A stretch of 64,000 nt of DNA from Caulobacteraceae bacterium. Lineage in GTDB: Bacteria; Pseudomonadota; Alphaproteobacteria; Caulobacterales; Caulobacteraceae. The translations under genes were made by a program, and so were the position numbers. Every line of letters starts with the position of its first letter. Position 1 is the first letter of the stretch. The DNA is taken from NCBI GenBank assembly GCA_947452365.1, contig CANGCO010000003.1:1-64000 (forward strand), given 5' to 3'. Below the pieces are notes generated by a model. It searched no databases. It saw only the letters and a list, made by a program, of their open reading frames with translations, and was not told where the DNA came from. This document shows, one piece after another, positions 9,711-20,989 of the stretch.

Positions 9711-11081
9711 ATGGGATCGAACCTGCCAAAGGCCTGCATTATCGGCGCGGGCTGCTCGGGCTTTACAACCGCCAAGCGGCTCAAGGATTTTGGCGTGCCT
9801 TATGACTGCTTTGAGATGAGCGATGATATTGGCGGCAATTGGTATTACAAAAACCCCAATGGTCTGTCGGCTTGTTATGAGAGCCTGCACATAGACACGT
9901 CCAAATGGCGTCTAGCCTTTGAGGATTATGCGGTTCCGTCCGACTGGCCCGACTTCCCCTCCCATGCCCAGTTGCTGCAATATTTCAAAGACTATGTGGA
10001 CCATTTTGGCCTGCGGCCGACCATTACTTTTAACACCGCGGTTAGCCGGGCCGAGCGCGCAGCGGACGGCCTGTGGGACGTAACCCTCTCGACTGGCGAG
10101 ACCCGGCGCTATGACGTCTTGATCGTCTGTAATGGCCACCATTGGGACCCGCGCATCCCCGACTATCCCGGCACATTCGAGGGCGCGGCCTTCCATTCCC
10201 ATGCCTATTGCGACCCTTTCCAGCCCTATGACCTGCGCGGCAAGAATGTGGTCGTGGTTGGCATGGGCAATTCGGCCATGGATATTGCCTCAGAGCTGGC
10301 CCAAAGGCCCATTGCCAAAAACCTGTGGGTCTCGGCCCGGCGCGGGGTCTGGGTCCTGCCCAAATATATGAATGGCAAGCCCGCCGACAAATCGGCCATG
10401 CCGTCCTGGATGCCGCGCAAGCTGGGCCTCAGCCTCGCGCGCTCTGCGATCAAAAAGGCCATTGGCAATATGGAAGATTATGGCCTGCCCAAGCCAGACC
10501 ATGAACCCCTGTCGGCCCACCCTTCCGTATCGGGCGAGTTTTTGACGCGGGCGGGCTGTGGCGATATCAAGTTCAAGCCTGCGATCAAGGCATTCGAAGG
10601 TCACAATGTCCGGTTTGACGATGACAGTGTCGAACATGTCGATGCGGTGATCTTTGCTACCGGCTATAAGATCAGCTTCCCCTTTCTGACCGACCCGGCC
10701 TTTAAGACCGATGCCGATAATCGCCTGCCCCTGTTTAAGCGTATGGTCCCAGCGGGCGTCGATAACCTGTTTTATATGGGCCTAGCCCAGCCCCTGCCGA
10801 CCCTGGTCAATTTCGCCGAACAACAGGCCAAGCTCTTGGGGGCCTATCTGGCCGGGCGCTATCATCTGCCGTCCGCCACAGAACGCGCTGAGACCACCGC
10901 CAAGGACGAGGCGTTTTACTTGGGCGGCTATTACAATTCGCCGCGCCACACCATCCAGGTCGATTTTGGCCATTACTGCTCTGACCTGACCAAGGAAATC
11001 ACCCGCGGCACAGCGAGGGCCAAGGCCGCGGACTGGAGCCTGCCTGTACCGGCCCGCGCCAAGGCCGCTGTGGGTGGCTAG
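9711..11081 (+). CDS. flavin-containing monooxygenase / NAD(P)-binding domain protein
   Basis: GAGCSGFTTAKRL, ENIGGNWYYKNP-like DDIGGNWYYKNP, VVVVGMGNSAMDIA second dinucleotide site. Confidence 0.9.
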   Translation: MGSNLPKACIIGAGCSGFTTAKRLKDFGVPYDCFEMSDDIGGNWYYKNPNGLSACYESLHIDTSKWRLAFEDYAVPSDWPDFPSHAQLLQYFKDYVDHFGLRPTITFNTAVSRAERAADGLWDVTLSTGETRRYDVLIVCNGHHWDPRIPDYPGTFEGAAFHSHAYCDPFQPYDLRGKNVVVVGMGNSAMDIASELAQRPIAKNLWVSARRGVWVLPKYMNGKPADKSAMPSWMPRKLGLSLARSAIKKAIGNMEDYGLPKPDHEPLSAHPSVSGEFLTRAGCGDIKFKPAIKAFEGHNVRFDDDSVEHVDAVIFATGYKISFPFLTDPAFKTDADNRLPLFKRMVPAGVDNLFYMGLAQPLPTLVNFAEQQAKLLGAYLAGRYHLPSATERAETTAKDEAFYLGGYYNSPRHTIQVDFGHYCSDLTKEITRGTARAKAADWSLPVPARAKAAVGG

Positions 11082-11092
11082 AGACACTATCA

Positions 11093-11126
11093 CCCTCCCC
11101 CACATCGCTAAGGGCGAGGGGGAGGG
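11093..11126. repeat. G/C-rich hairpin (CCCTCCCCC...GGGGGAGGG)
   Basis: Perfect 9-bp inverted repeat just 3' of the monooxygenase stop; related to the hairpin at 45395. Confidence 0.6.
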
Positions 11127-11218
11127 GCAAGGTTTCTGGCTGGGCCAATCGAAAATCCATTCCAATCAACCGCAACAGACCCTAGCATACCGATAACACG
11201 CCAAAGGGCGGACCGGTC

Positions 11219-13192
11219 TTGATGGGAGAGTGCGCTGTGCGGGCAAGGGTTTGGATTGGACTTTTCGCGGCCATGAGCCTGGCCTGCCCCGCTGCACAAG
11301 CAGGCGAGCCTGCCTCGAGCGCCACCAAGGCGGCCCAGGCCGATTTTGCCAAGACCCTGCCGCTGGAAGATCGTCAAGATTTTGACTTTGCTAGTCGCGG
11401 CTATGTCGGCACCCGCACCGATCCCCTGATCAAGCGGGCGGATGGGGCGGTGGCCTGGAACCTGGCCGCCTATGACTTCATCAAGGGCGATGCGCCCGAT
11501 ACGGTCAATCCAAGTCTTTGGCGGCATGAACAGCTCTTGTCCAAGGCGGGCCTGTTTCAAGTCTCAGACCGGATCTGGCAGGTACGCGGGTTTGATATCT
11601 CCAATGTCACCTTCATCAAGGGCGATACCGGCTGGATCGTGATTGACCCCCTGACCAGTATGGAGGTGGCACGCGCCGCGCTTGATCTGGTCAATGAAAA
11701 GCTGGGCGCCCGGCCCATTGTGGCCATGATCTATACCCACAGCCATAGCGACCATTTTGGCGGTGCCAAGGGCATGATTAGCCAGGCCGATGTCGATGCC
11801 GGCAAGATACCCGTGATTGCGCCGCAGGGCTTTTTGGAACATGCCGTCAGCGAGAATGTGATTGCCGGTCAGGCCATGGGCCGCCGCGCCACCTATCAAT
11901 TTGGCTTTAATCTCAGCCCGGGCCTTGATGGCCAGATGGGGGCGGGCATTGGTCAGGCCGTATCGCGCGGCACCACCACCCTAATCGCCCCGACCATCAG
12001 TATTACAAAGACCGGCCAAGAGCTGACCCTCGATGGCGTGCGCATCCAGTTCCAGATCACGCCCGGCACCGAAGCGCCGTCAGAGATGAACTTTTTCCTG
12101 CCCGATCTGCATATCCTCTGCATGGCGGAAAACGCCAATGTCAGCATGCACAATGTCCTGACCCCGCGCGGCGCCCTGGTGCGCGATGCCAAGGCCTGGG
12201 CCGAGTATTTGAGCGAAGCCGTGCGGCTCTATGGCGCCCAGAGCGACATTATGTTTACCAGCCATGGCTGGCCGCGCTTTGGTAAGGCCGAGGTCAATAC
12301 CTTCCTCGAAAACCATAGGGACGCCTATAAGTTCCTGCATGACCAATCGGTGCGGCTGATGAATAAGGGCCTGACCGGGCCTGAAATCGCCGACCAGATC
12401 GCCCTGCCCGATGTCCTGGCCAAGAGCTGGTATAATCGCGGCTATTACGGGACCATGCGCTTCAATAGCCGGGCGGTGTATCAACGCTATATGGGCTGGT
12501 ACGATGCCAATCCTGTGCATTTGCAAGAGCTGGCACCTGCAGACTCTGGCCGCAAATATGTCGAGGCCATGGGCGGAGCCGACAAGGTCATGGCCCTAGC
12601 CAAGACCGCGATCGAGGCGGGTGATTATCGCTGGGGCTCAACGCTTTTGAACAATGTCGTCATGGCCGATGCCAAGAATCAGGCGGCGCGCGACATGCTG
12701 GCCGGGGCCTATGACCAGATGGGCTATCAGGCCGAAAGTGCCATTGGCCGCAACATGTATCTGGTTGGGGCCAAGGAGCTGCGCCAAGGCGTGCAAAAAT
12801 CGGCCGCTGGGGCTGCGATCGGCGCGGATATGATCGCCAATCTGCCGACCGCCATGCTGTTTGACCTGCTGGCTGTGCGGCTTGATTCCGACAAGGCTAA
12901 GGGTGTGAGCTTAAAGCTGGCCATGGTGTTTCCTGACCGCAATGAAAGCGTCTATATCCGGGTGCGCAATGGCGTCCTGATTACCGAAATCGGCGCCGCC
13001 CCTGGTCCGGTCGATGCGACCCTGACTGTGCCTAGGCCGCTATTTTTAAACAGTATTATGACCGGGCAATCCCTAGTCTCAGCGGTCTTGACCGGCAAGG
13101 CCAAGATCCAAGGCGATGCCGGGGCCTTTCGCAAATTGACCGACTTGTTCGACAAGGGCGATGGCGATTTCCCGATTATTACCCGCCAATAA
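11219..13192 (+). CDS. alkyl/aryl-sulfatase, MBL-fold (SdsA-type)
   Basis: THSHSDHFGGAKG metal motif, SCP2-like C-terminal domain, about 657 aa; signal peptide. Confidence 0.92.
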   Translation: MMGECAVRARVWIGLFAAMSLACPAAQAGEPASSATKAAQADFAKTLPLEDRQDFDFASRGYVGTRTDPLIKRADGAVAWNLAAYDFIKGDAPDTVNPSLWRHEQLLSKAGLFQVSDRIWQVRGFDISNVTFIKGDTGWIVIDPLTSMEVARAALDLVNEKLGARPIVAMIYTHSHSDHFGGAKGMISQADVDAGKIPVIAPQGFLEHAVSENVIAGQAMGRRATYQFGFNLSPGLDGQMGAGIGQAVSRGTTTLIAPTISITKTGQELTLDGVRIQFQITPGTEAPSEMNFFLPDLHILCMAENANVSMHNVLTPRGALVRDAKAWAEYLSEAVRLYGAQSDIMFTSHGWPRFGKAEVNTFLENHRDAYKFLHDQSVRLMNKGLTGPEIADQIALPDVLAKSWYNRGYYGTMRFNSRAVYQRYMGWYDANPVHLQELAPADSGRKYVEAMGGADKVMALAKTAIEAGDYRWGSTLLNNVVMADAKNQAARDMLAGAYDQMGYQAESAIGRNMYLVGAKELRQGVQKSAAGAAIGADMIANLPTAMLFDLLAVRLDSDKAKGVSLKLAMVFPDRNESVYIRVRNGVLITEIGAAPGPVDATLTVPRPLFLNSIMTGQSLVSAVLTGKAKIQGDAGAFRKLTDLFDKGDGDFPIITRQ

Positions 13193-13321
13193 TCAAGGCT
13201 GGGCGGTTTGTGATCAAGACTTGCTGGGTCCCGCCGTTTCACCCCTTGCCAGTCGCGCTCGGCTGCCTCTAATAGCCATGGCTTTCGCATGGCCGTGACG
13301 CCGGGTGATTGGGTATGAAGA

Positions 13322-14605
13322 ATGACGGCTGACCTGCCTCCTCCCGATCCAGCGCCACGTAAGCCTTCGTTTTTTGGCGATCTTGGGCCAGGCCTGATCA
13401 CGGGTGCAGCCGATGATGATCCCGGCGGCATTGCCACCTATTCCCAGGCCGGGGCCGTGTTTGGCCTCAATATGCTCTGGACGGCGGTAGCAACCTTTCC
13501 GCTGATGGCGGCCATACAGTCGATCAGCGCCCGGATTGGCCGGGTGACTGGCCGAGGCCTAGCCAGCAATTTCAAGCGCAGCTTTCCGCCCTGGGTGCTG
13601 CACCTGCTGGTTGGCCTTTTATTCTTGACCAATACCTTGAACATTGCCGCCGATATTGCCGCCATGGGCGAGGCAGCCAGGCTGGTATTTGGCTTTGGCG
13701 AACACATATTCGCGCTTGGCTTTGGTATATTTTCCCTGCTTTTACAGGTGTTTATGCCCTATAGCCGCTATGTGCGGGTGCTCAAATTCCTGACCCTTAG
13801 CCTGTTTGCCTATGTGGCTGTAGTCATGACCGTGCATGTGCCTTGGGGCGAGGTGGCGCTGCGCACAGTCATGCCGCATCTGGCCTTAAATGCTGCGACC
13901 TTGACCATGGTGGTGGCCGTGTTTGGCACCACGATCAGCCCCTATATGTTTTTCTGGCAAAGCGCTCAGGAGGTGGAAGACCTCAAGGCTGATCCCCATG
14001 CCAAGGCCCTACGCGACCATCCCAAGGACGCCAAGGCTCAACTGAACCGGATTCGGTTTGATACCTATCTGGGTATGGGCTTTTCCAACCTGATCAGTTT
14101 TGCCATCATCCTCTCGGCGGCCGTGGTCCTACATGCCAGGGGCATTACCGAGATTCAAACCTCGGCCCAGGCGGCCCTGGCCCTGCGTCCCTTGGCCGGT
14201 GAAGGCGCGTTTTTCCTGTTTAGCTTGGGTATTATCGGCACCGGCCTCTTGGCTGTGCCGGTGCTGGCCGGGTCGGCGGCCTATGCCATTGCCGAGGCTC
14301 AAGGCTGGTCAGAGGGCCTAAACCGCAAGGCCATGGAGGCACGCGGCTTTTATGGCGTGATCGCGGCAGCCATGGTGATTGGCATGGCGCTTGGCTTTTC
14401 GCCGATTGACCCGATCAAGGCCCTATATTGGAGCGCCGTGCTCAATGGCGTGATTTCTGTGCCCATCATGGCGGCCATGATGATTGTGGTGACCAGCAAA
14501 AAACGCATGGGCGATTTTACGGCCACGCCGAGCCAAAACCTGCTCGGCTGGGCGGCGACCGTGATCATGGGCTGCGCCGTGGCGGCGATGTTTATCCTCT
14601 TATAG
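13322..14605 (+). CDS. Nramp-related divalent metal transporter-like protein
   Basis: GPGLITGAADDDPGGIATYSQAG and FGTTISPYMFFWQSAQE; multiple TM segments. Confidence 0.88.
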   Translation: MTADLPPPDPAPRKPSFFGDLGPGLITGAADDDPGGIATYSQAGAVFGLNMLWTAVATFPLMAAIQSISARIGRVTGRGLASNFKRSFPPWVLHLLVGLLFLTNTLNIAADIAAMGEAARLVFGFGEHIFALGFGIFSLLLQVFMPYSRYVRVLKFLTLSLFAYVAVVMTVHVPWGEVALRTVMPHLALNAATLTMVVAVFGTTISPYMFFWQSAQEVEDLKADPHAKALRDHPKDAKAQLNRIRFDTYLGMGFSNLISFAIILSAAVVLHARGITEIQTSAQAALALRPLAGEGAFFLFSLGIIGTGLLAVPVLAGSAAYAIAEAQGWSEGLNRKAMEARGFYGVIAAAMVIGMALGFSPIDPIKALYWSAVLNGVISVPIMAAMMIVVTSKKRMGDFTATPSQNLLGWAATVIMGCAVAAMFILL

Positions 14606-14699
14606 GCTTACAGCGCAGGCTGTGCCTGGCGATCTTGATCCGCGCCTAGGCAAGCCTAGAGGTCTCAACAGGACCAAGCCAGAGATCGCATTCATCGGA

Positions 14700-15332
14700 T
14701 CATGCCGACAGGGCCGATGCTGCCGCAGCCGCGCGAGCCGTAATGGCAGGCCAGTCCCCGGCCGCGATCAGATCGCTAGGCGCAATCCATGTACCGCCCA
14801 CACACAAGACATTGGGCTCGGCCAGATAGGCATGGGCATTGTCGAGGCTAACCCCGCCGGTTGGACAAAACATGGCCTGGCCCAAGGGCCCGTGCAGGGC
14901 CTTGAGCCAGGCGGGGCCGCCCAGAATCGCCGCCGGAAATAGCTTCATGGTCGTCAGGCCAGCGGCCAGGACGGCCATGACTTCTGAGGCCGAAGCAACG
15001 CCCGGCACAAACGGGATGGGGCTGGTCCTGGCCGCCACTAGCAGTTCCGGCGTCGCGCCGGGAGACAGGGCAAATTGCGCGCCTGCCGCCGCCACGGCCC
15101 GCAGATCGGCAGGGGACAGGACCGTGCCTGCGCCCACCGCCATATCAGGCACCACGGCCGCGATCGCCTCGATACAGGCCAGGCCCGCTGTGGTGCGCAA
15201 GGTCACCTCGATTGCGTTTAATCCCCCTGCTAATAGGGCCTTGGCCAGGGGCACGGCATCATTGACCGACTCGATGCTTACGACCGGCAAGACCCTTGCC
15301 CGGCGAAAAAGGTCTTGAATATCCAGGCTCAT
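14700..15332 (-). CDS. eda: 2-dehydro-3-deoxy-phosphogluconate aldolase
   Basis: RARVLPVVSIESVNDAVPLAKALLAGG, LRTTAG, FPAAILGGPAWLKAL, PTGGV. Confidence 0.95.
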   Translation of the reverse strand: MSLDIQDLFRRARVLPVVSIESVNDAVPLAKALLAGGLNAIEVTLRTTAGLACIEAIAAVVPDMAVGAGTVLSPADLRAVAAAGAQFALSPGATPELLVAARTSPIPFVPGVASASEVMAVLAAGLTTMKLFPAAILGGPAWLKALHGPLGQAMFCPTGGVSLDNAHAYLAEPNVLCVGGTWIAPSDLIAAGDWPAITARAAAAASALSA

Positions 15333-16360
15333 GGGGCCGTCTCCGAACCAGAGGTCTTGGGCAATAACAGATTAGCCGCACCGATCAGGCCCGGCTGGGC
15401 ATGGCGGATCAGGGCGATGGGCAAGGTGCCGAGCAGGGGCCGCGACCGGCCCTTGGCCTCAAAGCGCAAGCGCACAGCGGCCGTATTCAAAAACTGGGTC
15501 ATACGCGGGGCCATGCCACCGGCAATCGCCACAGCCGAAGCCCCCTGGATCAAGGCGACATCGCCCATGACCGAGCCTAGGATCAGACAAAACCGCTCCA
15601 CAGCCTCGACCGCGAGCGTGTCGCTGCCCTTGATCGCGGCCTCTAATATGGCGGGGGCTCCCGGCGAGATGACCGCCCGGCCCCTAACCTGAGACAGCGC
15701 TTCGTAAAGGTGACCAAGGCCAGGCCCCGACAATATCCGCTCATTCGAGACCCGCGGGAACTTGCCCAGCATGACCTTTAAGATCTCGATCTCAATACCA
15801 TCAATCGGGGCAAAACTGGCATGCCCGCCCTCGCTAGCAATAATGACCTCGCCGCCATCGGTATTCAGGATGCGCGCCCCGACCCCCAGACCCGTGCCTG
15901 GCCCAATAATCGAGACCACGCCGCTCAGTTGATCGGGCCAATCCGGCCCGGGCAAGGATTCCCAGTCCTGGTCGCGCAAGGCCCCAACCGCATGGCCAAT
16001 CGCCGAAAAGTCATTGATCACCTCCAGCCGGTTAAGCTGAAAGGCGTTTTTCAGTCCCTCAATACTGAAGGACCAGTCCCGATTGGTCAGTTGGATCTGG
16101 TCGCCAGTCACAGAGCTAGCCACCCCAAAGGCGGCCTGATGCGGGCGCAGGCCAGGCGCGAGCCCCTCCAGATAGGTAGTTAGGCACAAGGCCAGGCTGG
16201 CATGGTCAGCCGCCGCTAGGGCCTTGCTGTGTCCGAGATGCAAGGCCCCGGCCTGATCGCGACGCGCCAAGGCGAACCTGGCATTTGTGCCGCCAATATC
16301 GGCAACCAGGCCAATCTGATCTTGCGCCATCGTCATGGGAAGGGGTCCTAGATCTGGCAA
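15329..16360 (-). CDS. glk: glucokinase (start probably 16336 or 16330)
   Basis: [32 protein letters not shown] motifs. Confidence 0.95.
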   Translation of the reverse strand: MPDLGPLPMTMAQDQIGLVADIGGTNARFALARRDQAGALHLGHSKALAAADHASLALCLTTYLEGLAPGLRPHQAAFGVASSVTGDQIQLTNRDWSFSIEGLKNAFQLNRLEVINDFSAIGHAVGALRDQDWESLPGPDWPDQLSGVVSIIGPGTGLGVGARILNTDGGEVIIASEGGHASFAPIDGIEIEILKVMLGKFPRVSNERILSGPGLGHLYEALSQVRGRAVISPGAPAILEAAIKGSDTLAVEAVERFCLILGSVMGDVALIQGASAVAIAGGMAPRMTQFLNTAAVRLRFEAKGRSRPLLGTLPIALIRHAQPGLIGAANLLLPKTSGSETAP

Positions 16361-18171
16361 AACAAGCCGCCGCCCTGATCGGCAGGCAGGGCCTGGCTAC
16401 GCAATTGCGCAAACAGCTCACGACCAAGGCCGCGATTACACGTCTGATCCAGCTTGAAATCAGGCCGCGCCGCCAGATCTGCGTCTGCAACATCAATGTG
16501 CAGGCGACCGGTTTCGGCATCCAAGGTGATGATGTCGCCATCCTTGATCTTGCCGATGGCACCGCCGTCGAGGGCTTCAGGCGTCACATGAATGGCGGCC
16601 GGAACCTTGCCCGATGCGCCCGACATACGGCCGTCCGTGACCAGGCCAACCTTTTGACCGCGATCCAGCAGCGTGCCGAGCACGGGGGTCAGATTGTGTA
16701 ATTCTGGCATACCATTGGCCTTGGGGCCTTGGCCGACGATCACGGCGATAAAATCGCCGGTCAGTGCACCGGCTTCAAAAGCCACTTTCAGAGCCTCCTG
16801 GGTGGCAAACACCTTGGCCGGGGCCTTGACCTTGTGGTCGGCGGGCTTGAGGGCAGAGGTTTTCAAGATGCCCCGGCCGAGATTTCCAGTCAAAAGCGTC
16901 ATGCCGCCGTGCGATGAGAAGGGGTCGGAGACAGGGCGCAGCACGTCCAGATCGCCACTGACCGCCGGGGCATCGCGCCAGCTCAAGGTCTCTCCATCGA
17001 GCCAGGGCTCCTGGGTCTGGCGGGTAAGCCCATAGCCGCTGACGGTCTGGACATCCTCATGCATTAGGCCCGCCGCCAAGAGCTCGCGGAACACAAAACC
17101 GCATCCGCCCGCCGCCTGGAAATGGTTTATGTCGGCCACGCCATTGGGATAGATCCGGGCCAATAAGGGCGTCACTTCGGACAACTCAGCAATGTCTTGC
17201 CAGGTCAGGACAATCCCCGCGGCCTTGGCCATGGCCACCAGATGTAGGGTGTGGTTGGTCGAACCACCGGTCGCCAGCAGGGCCACCGTGGCATTGACCA
17301 GGGCCTTGACCCCAATCACCTGATGGAAGGGCATATAATCCTTGCCCAACGTGCTGATCTCGACGGCCCTGTGGGTCGCAGCCCAGGTCAGGGCGGCGCG
17401 CAGGGGCGTGTTTGGCGCGACAAAGGCTGAGCCTGGCAGGTGCAGGCCCATGGCCTCCATCAGCATCTGGTTGGAATTGGCCGTGCCATAAAAGGTACAG
17501 GTGCCCGGCGCGTGATAGGACTGGGACTCCGCCTCTAGCAATTCAGCGCGGCTCGCCTGACCAGTGGCATAGCGCTGGCGCACCTTGGCCTTGTCGGGAT
17601 TAGGCAGGCCAGACGGCATGGGGCCCGCGGGCACAAAAATCGTGCCGAGCTGACCAAACCGGGCCGCGGCAATAAACAGGCCCGGCACGATCTTGTCGCA
17701 AACACCGAGATAGAGTGCGGCGTCGAACAGGTCGTGCGACAGACCAATGGCCGCCGACAGGGCAATGACATCACGGCTGAGTAGGGATAGCTCCATGCCG
17801 CCGCGCCCCTGGGTGACGCCGTCGCACATGGCTGGAACCCCGCCCGCGACCTGGGCCGTGGCGACCACTTCGCGCGCCGCCTTGCGGATGAGATCGGGAT
17901 AGGTCTCGAACGGCTGGTGCGCCGAGAGCATGTCATTATAGGCGGTGATAATGCCGATATTGGGCCGCTCAGCCAGCTTGAGCGCCAGCTTGTCCCAGGC
18001 CTCGTCCGCCGCGGCAAAGCCATGGGCCTGGTTGCCACAGCTCAGGCGGCCGCGCGCCGTGCCATCATGCAGGGCCTGGGCCATCTGGTCTTCATAATCG
18101 GCGCGGCTGTCTCGGCTAGCGGCCACAATACGGGCCGTGACAGCGGCAACGACGGGATGAATCGGGTTCAT
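16348..18171 (-). CDS. edd: phosphogluconate dehydratase
   Basis: IlvD/Edd family; [72 protein letters not shown]. Confidence 0.96.
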   Translation of the reverse strand: MNPIHPVVAAVTARIVAASRDSRADYEDQMAQALHDGTARGRLSCGNQAHGFAAADEAWDKLALKLAERPNIGIITAYNDMLSAHQPFETYPDLIRKAAREVVATAQVAGGVPAMCDGVTQGRGGMELSLLSRDVIALSAAIGLSHDLFDAALYLGVCDKIVPGLFIAAARFGQLGTIFVPAGPMPSGLPNPDKAKVRQRYATGQASRAELLEAESQSYHAPGTCTFYGTANSNQMLMEAMGLHLPGSAFVAPNTPLRAALTWAATHRAVEISTLGKDYMPFHQVIGVKALVNATVALLATGGSTNHTLHLVAMAKAAGIVLTWQDIAELSEVTPLLARIYPNGVADINHFQAAGGCGFVFRELLAAGLMHEDVQTVSGYGLTRQTQEPWLDGETLSWRDAPAVSGDLDVLRPVSDPFSSHGGMTLLTGNLGRGILKTSALKPADHKVKAPAKVFATQEALKVAFEAGALTGDFIAVIVGQGPKANGMPELHNLTPVLGTLLDRGQKVGLVTDGRMSGASGKVPAAIHVTPEALDGGAIGKIKDGDIITLDAETGRLHIDVADADLAARPDFKLDQTCNRGLGRELFAQLRSQALPADQGGGLFCQI

Positions 18172-18175
18172 GGCA

Positions 18176-19621
18176 CTAGTCCAACCATTGACGGCCAGAC
18201 CGCTCGGTCAGGCCAAAGGCACCGGACGGGCCCCAGGATCCGGCAAGATAGGGCTTTGGGGTCATCTGGGCCTCGAGCCAGGCCTTTTCCAGCCCATCGA
18301 CAAAGGTCCAGGCCTGTTCGACCTCATCACGACGGACAAACAAGGTGCGGTCGCCGCGGAATACGTCGAGCAATAGACGCTCATAGGCAATGCGCCGCCG
18401 CCCATTTTCGCCGCCATAGCTGCTCGCAAGGCTTAAGGACAGGGGCATGTTTTGCAGGCGCATACCGCCATGATCCAGGCCCGGGCGCTTATTCATCAGG
18501 CTCAGCGAAATGTCCTCATCGGGCTGCAGATCGATCACCAGACGATTGGGTGACAGGTCTTGGCTGCCCGCGCCTTGAAAGATCGAGTGCGGCACCGGCT
18601 TGAACTGGATGACAATCTGGGTGCGGCGCTCGGCCATGCGCTTGCCGGTGCGTAGGAAGAAGGGCACGCCAGCCCAGCGCCAGTTATCGATCTCGCAGCG
18701 CAGGGCAACAAAGGTCTCGGTACCGGTCGCGCGGCCAACCTCATCCAGATAGGCCGTGACCGGCTTGCCACCGACATTTCCAGCCATGTATTGGCCGCGC
18801 ACACTGTGCTGCTGGGCCGAGGCCTGGGTAAAGGGGCGCAAGGAGCGCAGAACCTTGACCTTTTCACTGCGCACGGCGTCGGGATCGAGATCCGATGGCG
18901 GTTCCATCGCCACCAGACACAGAAGTTGCAGCATATGGTTTTGCACCATGTCGCGCAGGGCGCCGTATTCATCATAATAGGGCCAACGATCGCCAATGCC
19001 TTCGGTCTCAGCAATCGTGATCTGAACATGGTCAATCGTGCGATTGGTCCAGAGCGGCTCGAACAAGGTATTGGCAAAGCGCAGCGCAATCAGGTTCTGC
19101 ACCGTCTCCTTGCCCAAATAATGGTCGATGCGGAAGATCTGCTCTTCCTTGGCGACAGCCGCGACTGCGGCATTGATCGCCTTGGAACTGGCCAGGTCGC
19201 GGCCGATTGGCTTTTCAAGCACCAAGCGGGTGGAATCAACGATCAGGCCCGCAGCCTTCAGGTTCGTACAGGCGGCGGCATAGAGGCTCGGCGACAAGGC
19301 GAAAAAATAGGTTAGTTGCTCAACCGGCCCCATGGCCTTGGCCAGGGCCACTGCCCCCTCTGGCTTGGTGACATCGCAGGGCAGATAGCGAATCCGGCCC
19401 ATGAAACGGGCGATCACGCCGTTATCGACGCCTTCGCGCCCGCTTAGGGCCGCCTCTAGACTAGCCTTAAAACTGGCCTCGGTTTCGTCGTGCCGGGCCA
19501 CCCCGATCAGCCCCAAGGCCTTGGGCAAAAGGCCATCCGCATCCAGATGCAGCAAGGACGGCCACAGCATGCGCCGCGCCAAATCGCCGGTGGCGCCCAA
19601 CAAGACCAGAGCCTGTGTCAT
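18176..19621 (-). CDS. zwf: glucose-6-phosphate dehydrogenase
   Basis: [36 protein letters not shown] active site. Confidence 0.96.
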   Translation of the reverse strand: MTQALVLLGATGDLARRMLWPSLLHLDADGLLPKALGLIGVARHDETEASFKASLEAALSGREGVDNGVIARFMGRIRYLPCDVTKPEGAVALAKAMGPVEQLTYFFALSPSLYAAACTNLKAAGLIVDSTRLVLEKPIGRDLASSKAINAAVAAVAKEEQIFRIDHYLGKETVQNLIALRFANTLFEPLWTNRTIDHVQITIAETEGIGDRWPYYDEYGALRDMVQNHMLQLLCLVAMEPPSDLDPDAVRSEKVKVLRSLRPFTQASAQQHSVRGQYMAGNVGGKPVTAYLDEVGRATGTETFVALRCEIDNWRWAGVPFFLRTGKRMAERRTQIVIQFKPVPHSIFQGAGSQDLSPNRLVIDLQPDEDISLSLMNKRPGLDHGGMRLQNMPLSLSLASSYGGENGRRRIAYERLLLDVFRGDRTLFVRRDEVEQAWTFVDGLEKAWLEAQMTPKPYLAGSWGPSGAFGLTERSGRQWLD

Positions 19622-19693
19622 GTCCGTTTCCACTGCTTGCTACCCAAGGATATCACGCCAAACTTCGCGATTGGCCTTTGCTTTGATTAAACT

Positions 19694-19705
19694 GACAACG
19701 TTGTC
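19694..19705. promoter_or_regulatory. 12-bp palindrome GACAACGTTGTC upstream of zwf, candidate LacI-type operator
   Basis: Perfect palindrome with central CpG about 70 bp upstream of the zwf start. Confidence 0.5.
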
Positions 19706-19807
19706 TTAGGCCAATCTTGACAAATTGCCAGTCATTCCTATCGCCGCGCTTGCCCAGCATGATAGATCAGCGACCTTAAGATCGCCGACCGTTGAAAGTC
19801 CTAGACA

Positions 19808-20989
19808 ATGACCTTGCCGACCCTGGCCAACCGAACAGACAAGATTGAGCCGTTTCACGCCATGAATCTGGTCAAGAAGGCGGCGGTCATGGCCCAGTCT
19901 GGACGATCGGTTATTGTGCTCAGCATTGGTGAGCCCGATTTTACCGCCCCGCCCATGGTGGTTGAGGCCCTGCATCAGGCCGCCTTGCGCGGACAAACCG
20001 CCTATACCGGCGCTCTGGGCATCGAGCCCTTAAGGGCCGCCATCGCGCAATATTATAAGGACGAATTCAATATTAATCTGGACCCGGGCCGGGTGGTGGT
20101 CACAGCCGGGGCCTCGGCGGCCCTAACGCTTGCCTGTTGCGCCCTGGTCAATCCCGGCGATCAGGTCCTACTCAGCGATCCGACCTATCCCTGCAATCGC
20201 CAATACATTAATGCCTTTGACGGCGAGCCCGTGCTGATCCCGGTCGGCCCTGAAACCCGGTTTCAACTGACCGCCGATCTGGTCGCGCGCAATTGGGGCC
20301 CAAAGGTGCGCGGCACACTGGTGGCCACTCCCGCCAATCCCACCGGCACGGCCATCCCGTTTGACGAGCTTGGCCGCATACTGGACGTGGTCCGAGCCAA
20401 GGGCGGGTTTAGCATTGTCGATGAGATTTATCTTGGTCTGCAATATGACGGCCAGGCCCGAAGCGCGCTGGAATATGGCGATGACATGATCATCACCAAT
20501 AGCTTTTCCAAATTCTTCAATATGACCGGCTGGCGGCTGGGCTGGCTGGTGGTGCCGCCCGCCTTTGTCGCCACCTTTGAAAAGCTGGCTCAGAACCTGT
20601 TTATCTGCCCATCAACCCTGGCCCAGCACGCAGCGCTGGCCTGTTTCACGCCTGAAGCCATGGCGATTTTCAGGGCACGGCGCGATGAGATGCGGGTGCG
20701 CCGCGACTATATCGTGCCTGCCCTGATATCCCTGGGCTTTGGCGTTCCGGTCACGCCGGACGGGGCATTTTATGTCTATCTCGATTGCAGCCGCTATTCG
20801 CATGACAGCAACCAATTTGCCCATGACATGCTCGATGCCACGGGCGTGGCCCTGACGCCGGGCCTTGATTTTGGCAGCAATCAGCCAGAACGCTATTTGC
20901 GCCTGTCCTATGCCACCAGCCTAGACCATCTCAAGGACGCGGTTGAGCGATTGGGGGCCTGGCTGCCGACCTTGTTGCAAAAGGCCTAG
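19808..20989 (+). CDS. pyridoxal phosphate-dependent class I/II aminotransferase
   Basis: SIGEPDFTAPPMVVEAL, ATPANPTGTAIP, NSFSKFFNMTGWRLGWLV lysine region. Confidence 0.92.
   Translation: MTLPTLANRTDKIEPFHAMNLVKKAAVMAQSGRSVIVLSIGEPDFTAPPMVVEALHQAALRGQTAYTGALGIEPLRAAIAQYYKDEFNINLDPGRVVVTAGASAALTLACCALVNPGDQVLLSDPTYPCNRQYINAFDGEPVLIPVGPETRFQLTADLVARNWGPKVRGTLVATPANPTGTAIPFDELGRILDVVRAKGGFSIVDEIYLGLQYDGQARSALEYGDDMIITNSFSKFFNMTGWRLGWLVVPPAFVATFEKLAQNLFICPSTLAQHAALACFTPEAMAIFRARRDEMRVRRDYIVPALISLGFGVPVTPDGAFYVYLDCSRYSHDSNQFAHDMLDATGVALTPGLDFGSNQPERYLRLSYATSLDHLKDAVERLGAWLPTLLQKA

Noticed and set aside
13274-13293. Inverted repeat GCCATG-N7-CATGGC upstream of the Nramp-like gene, considered as a Mn riboswitch or MntR/Mur site
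   Set aside because: Does not match yybP-ykoY, M-box or known operator consensus by eye; short and GC-biased.
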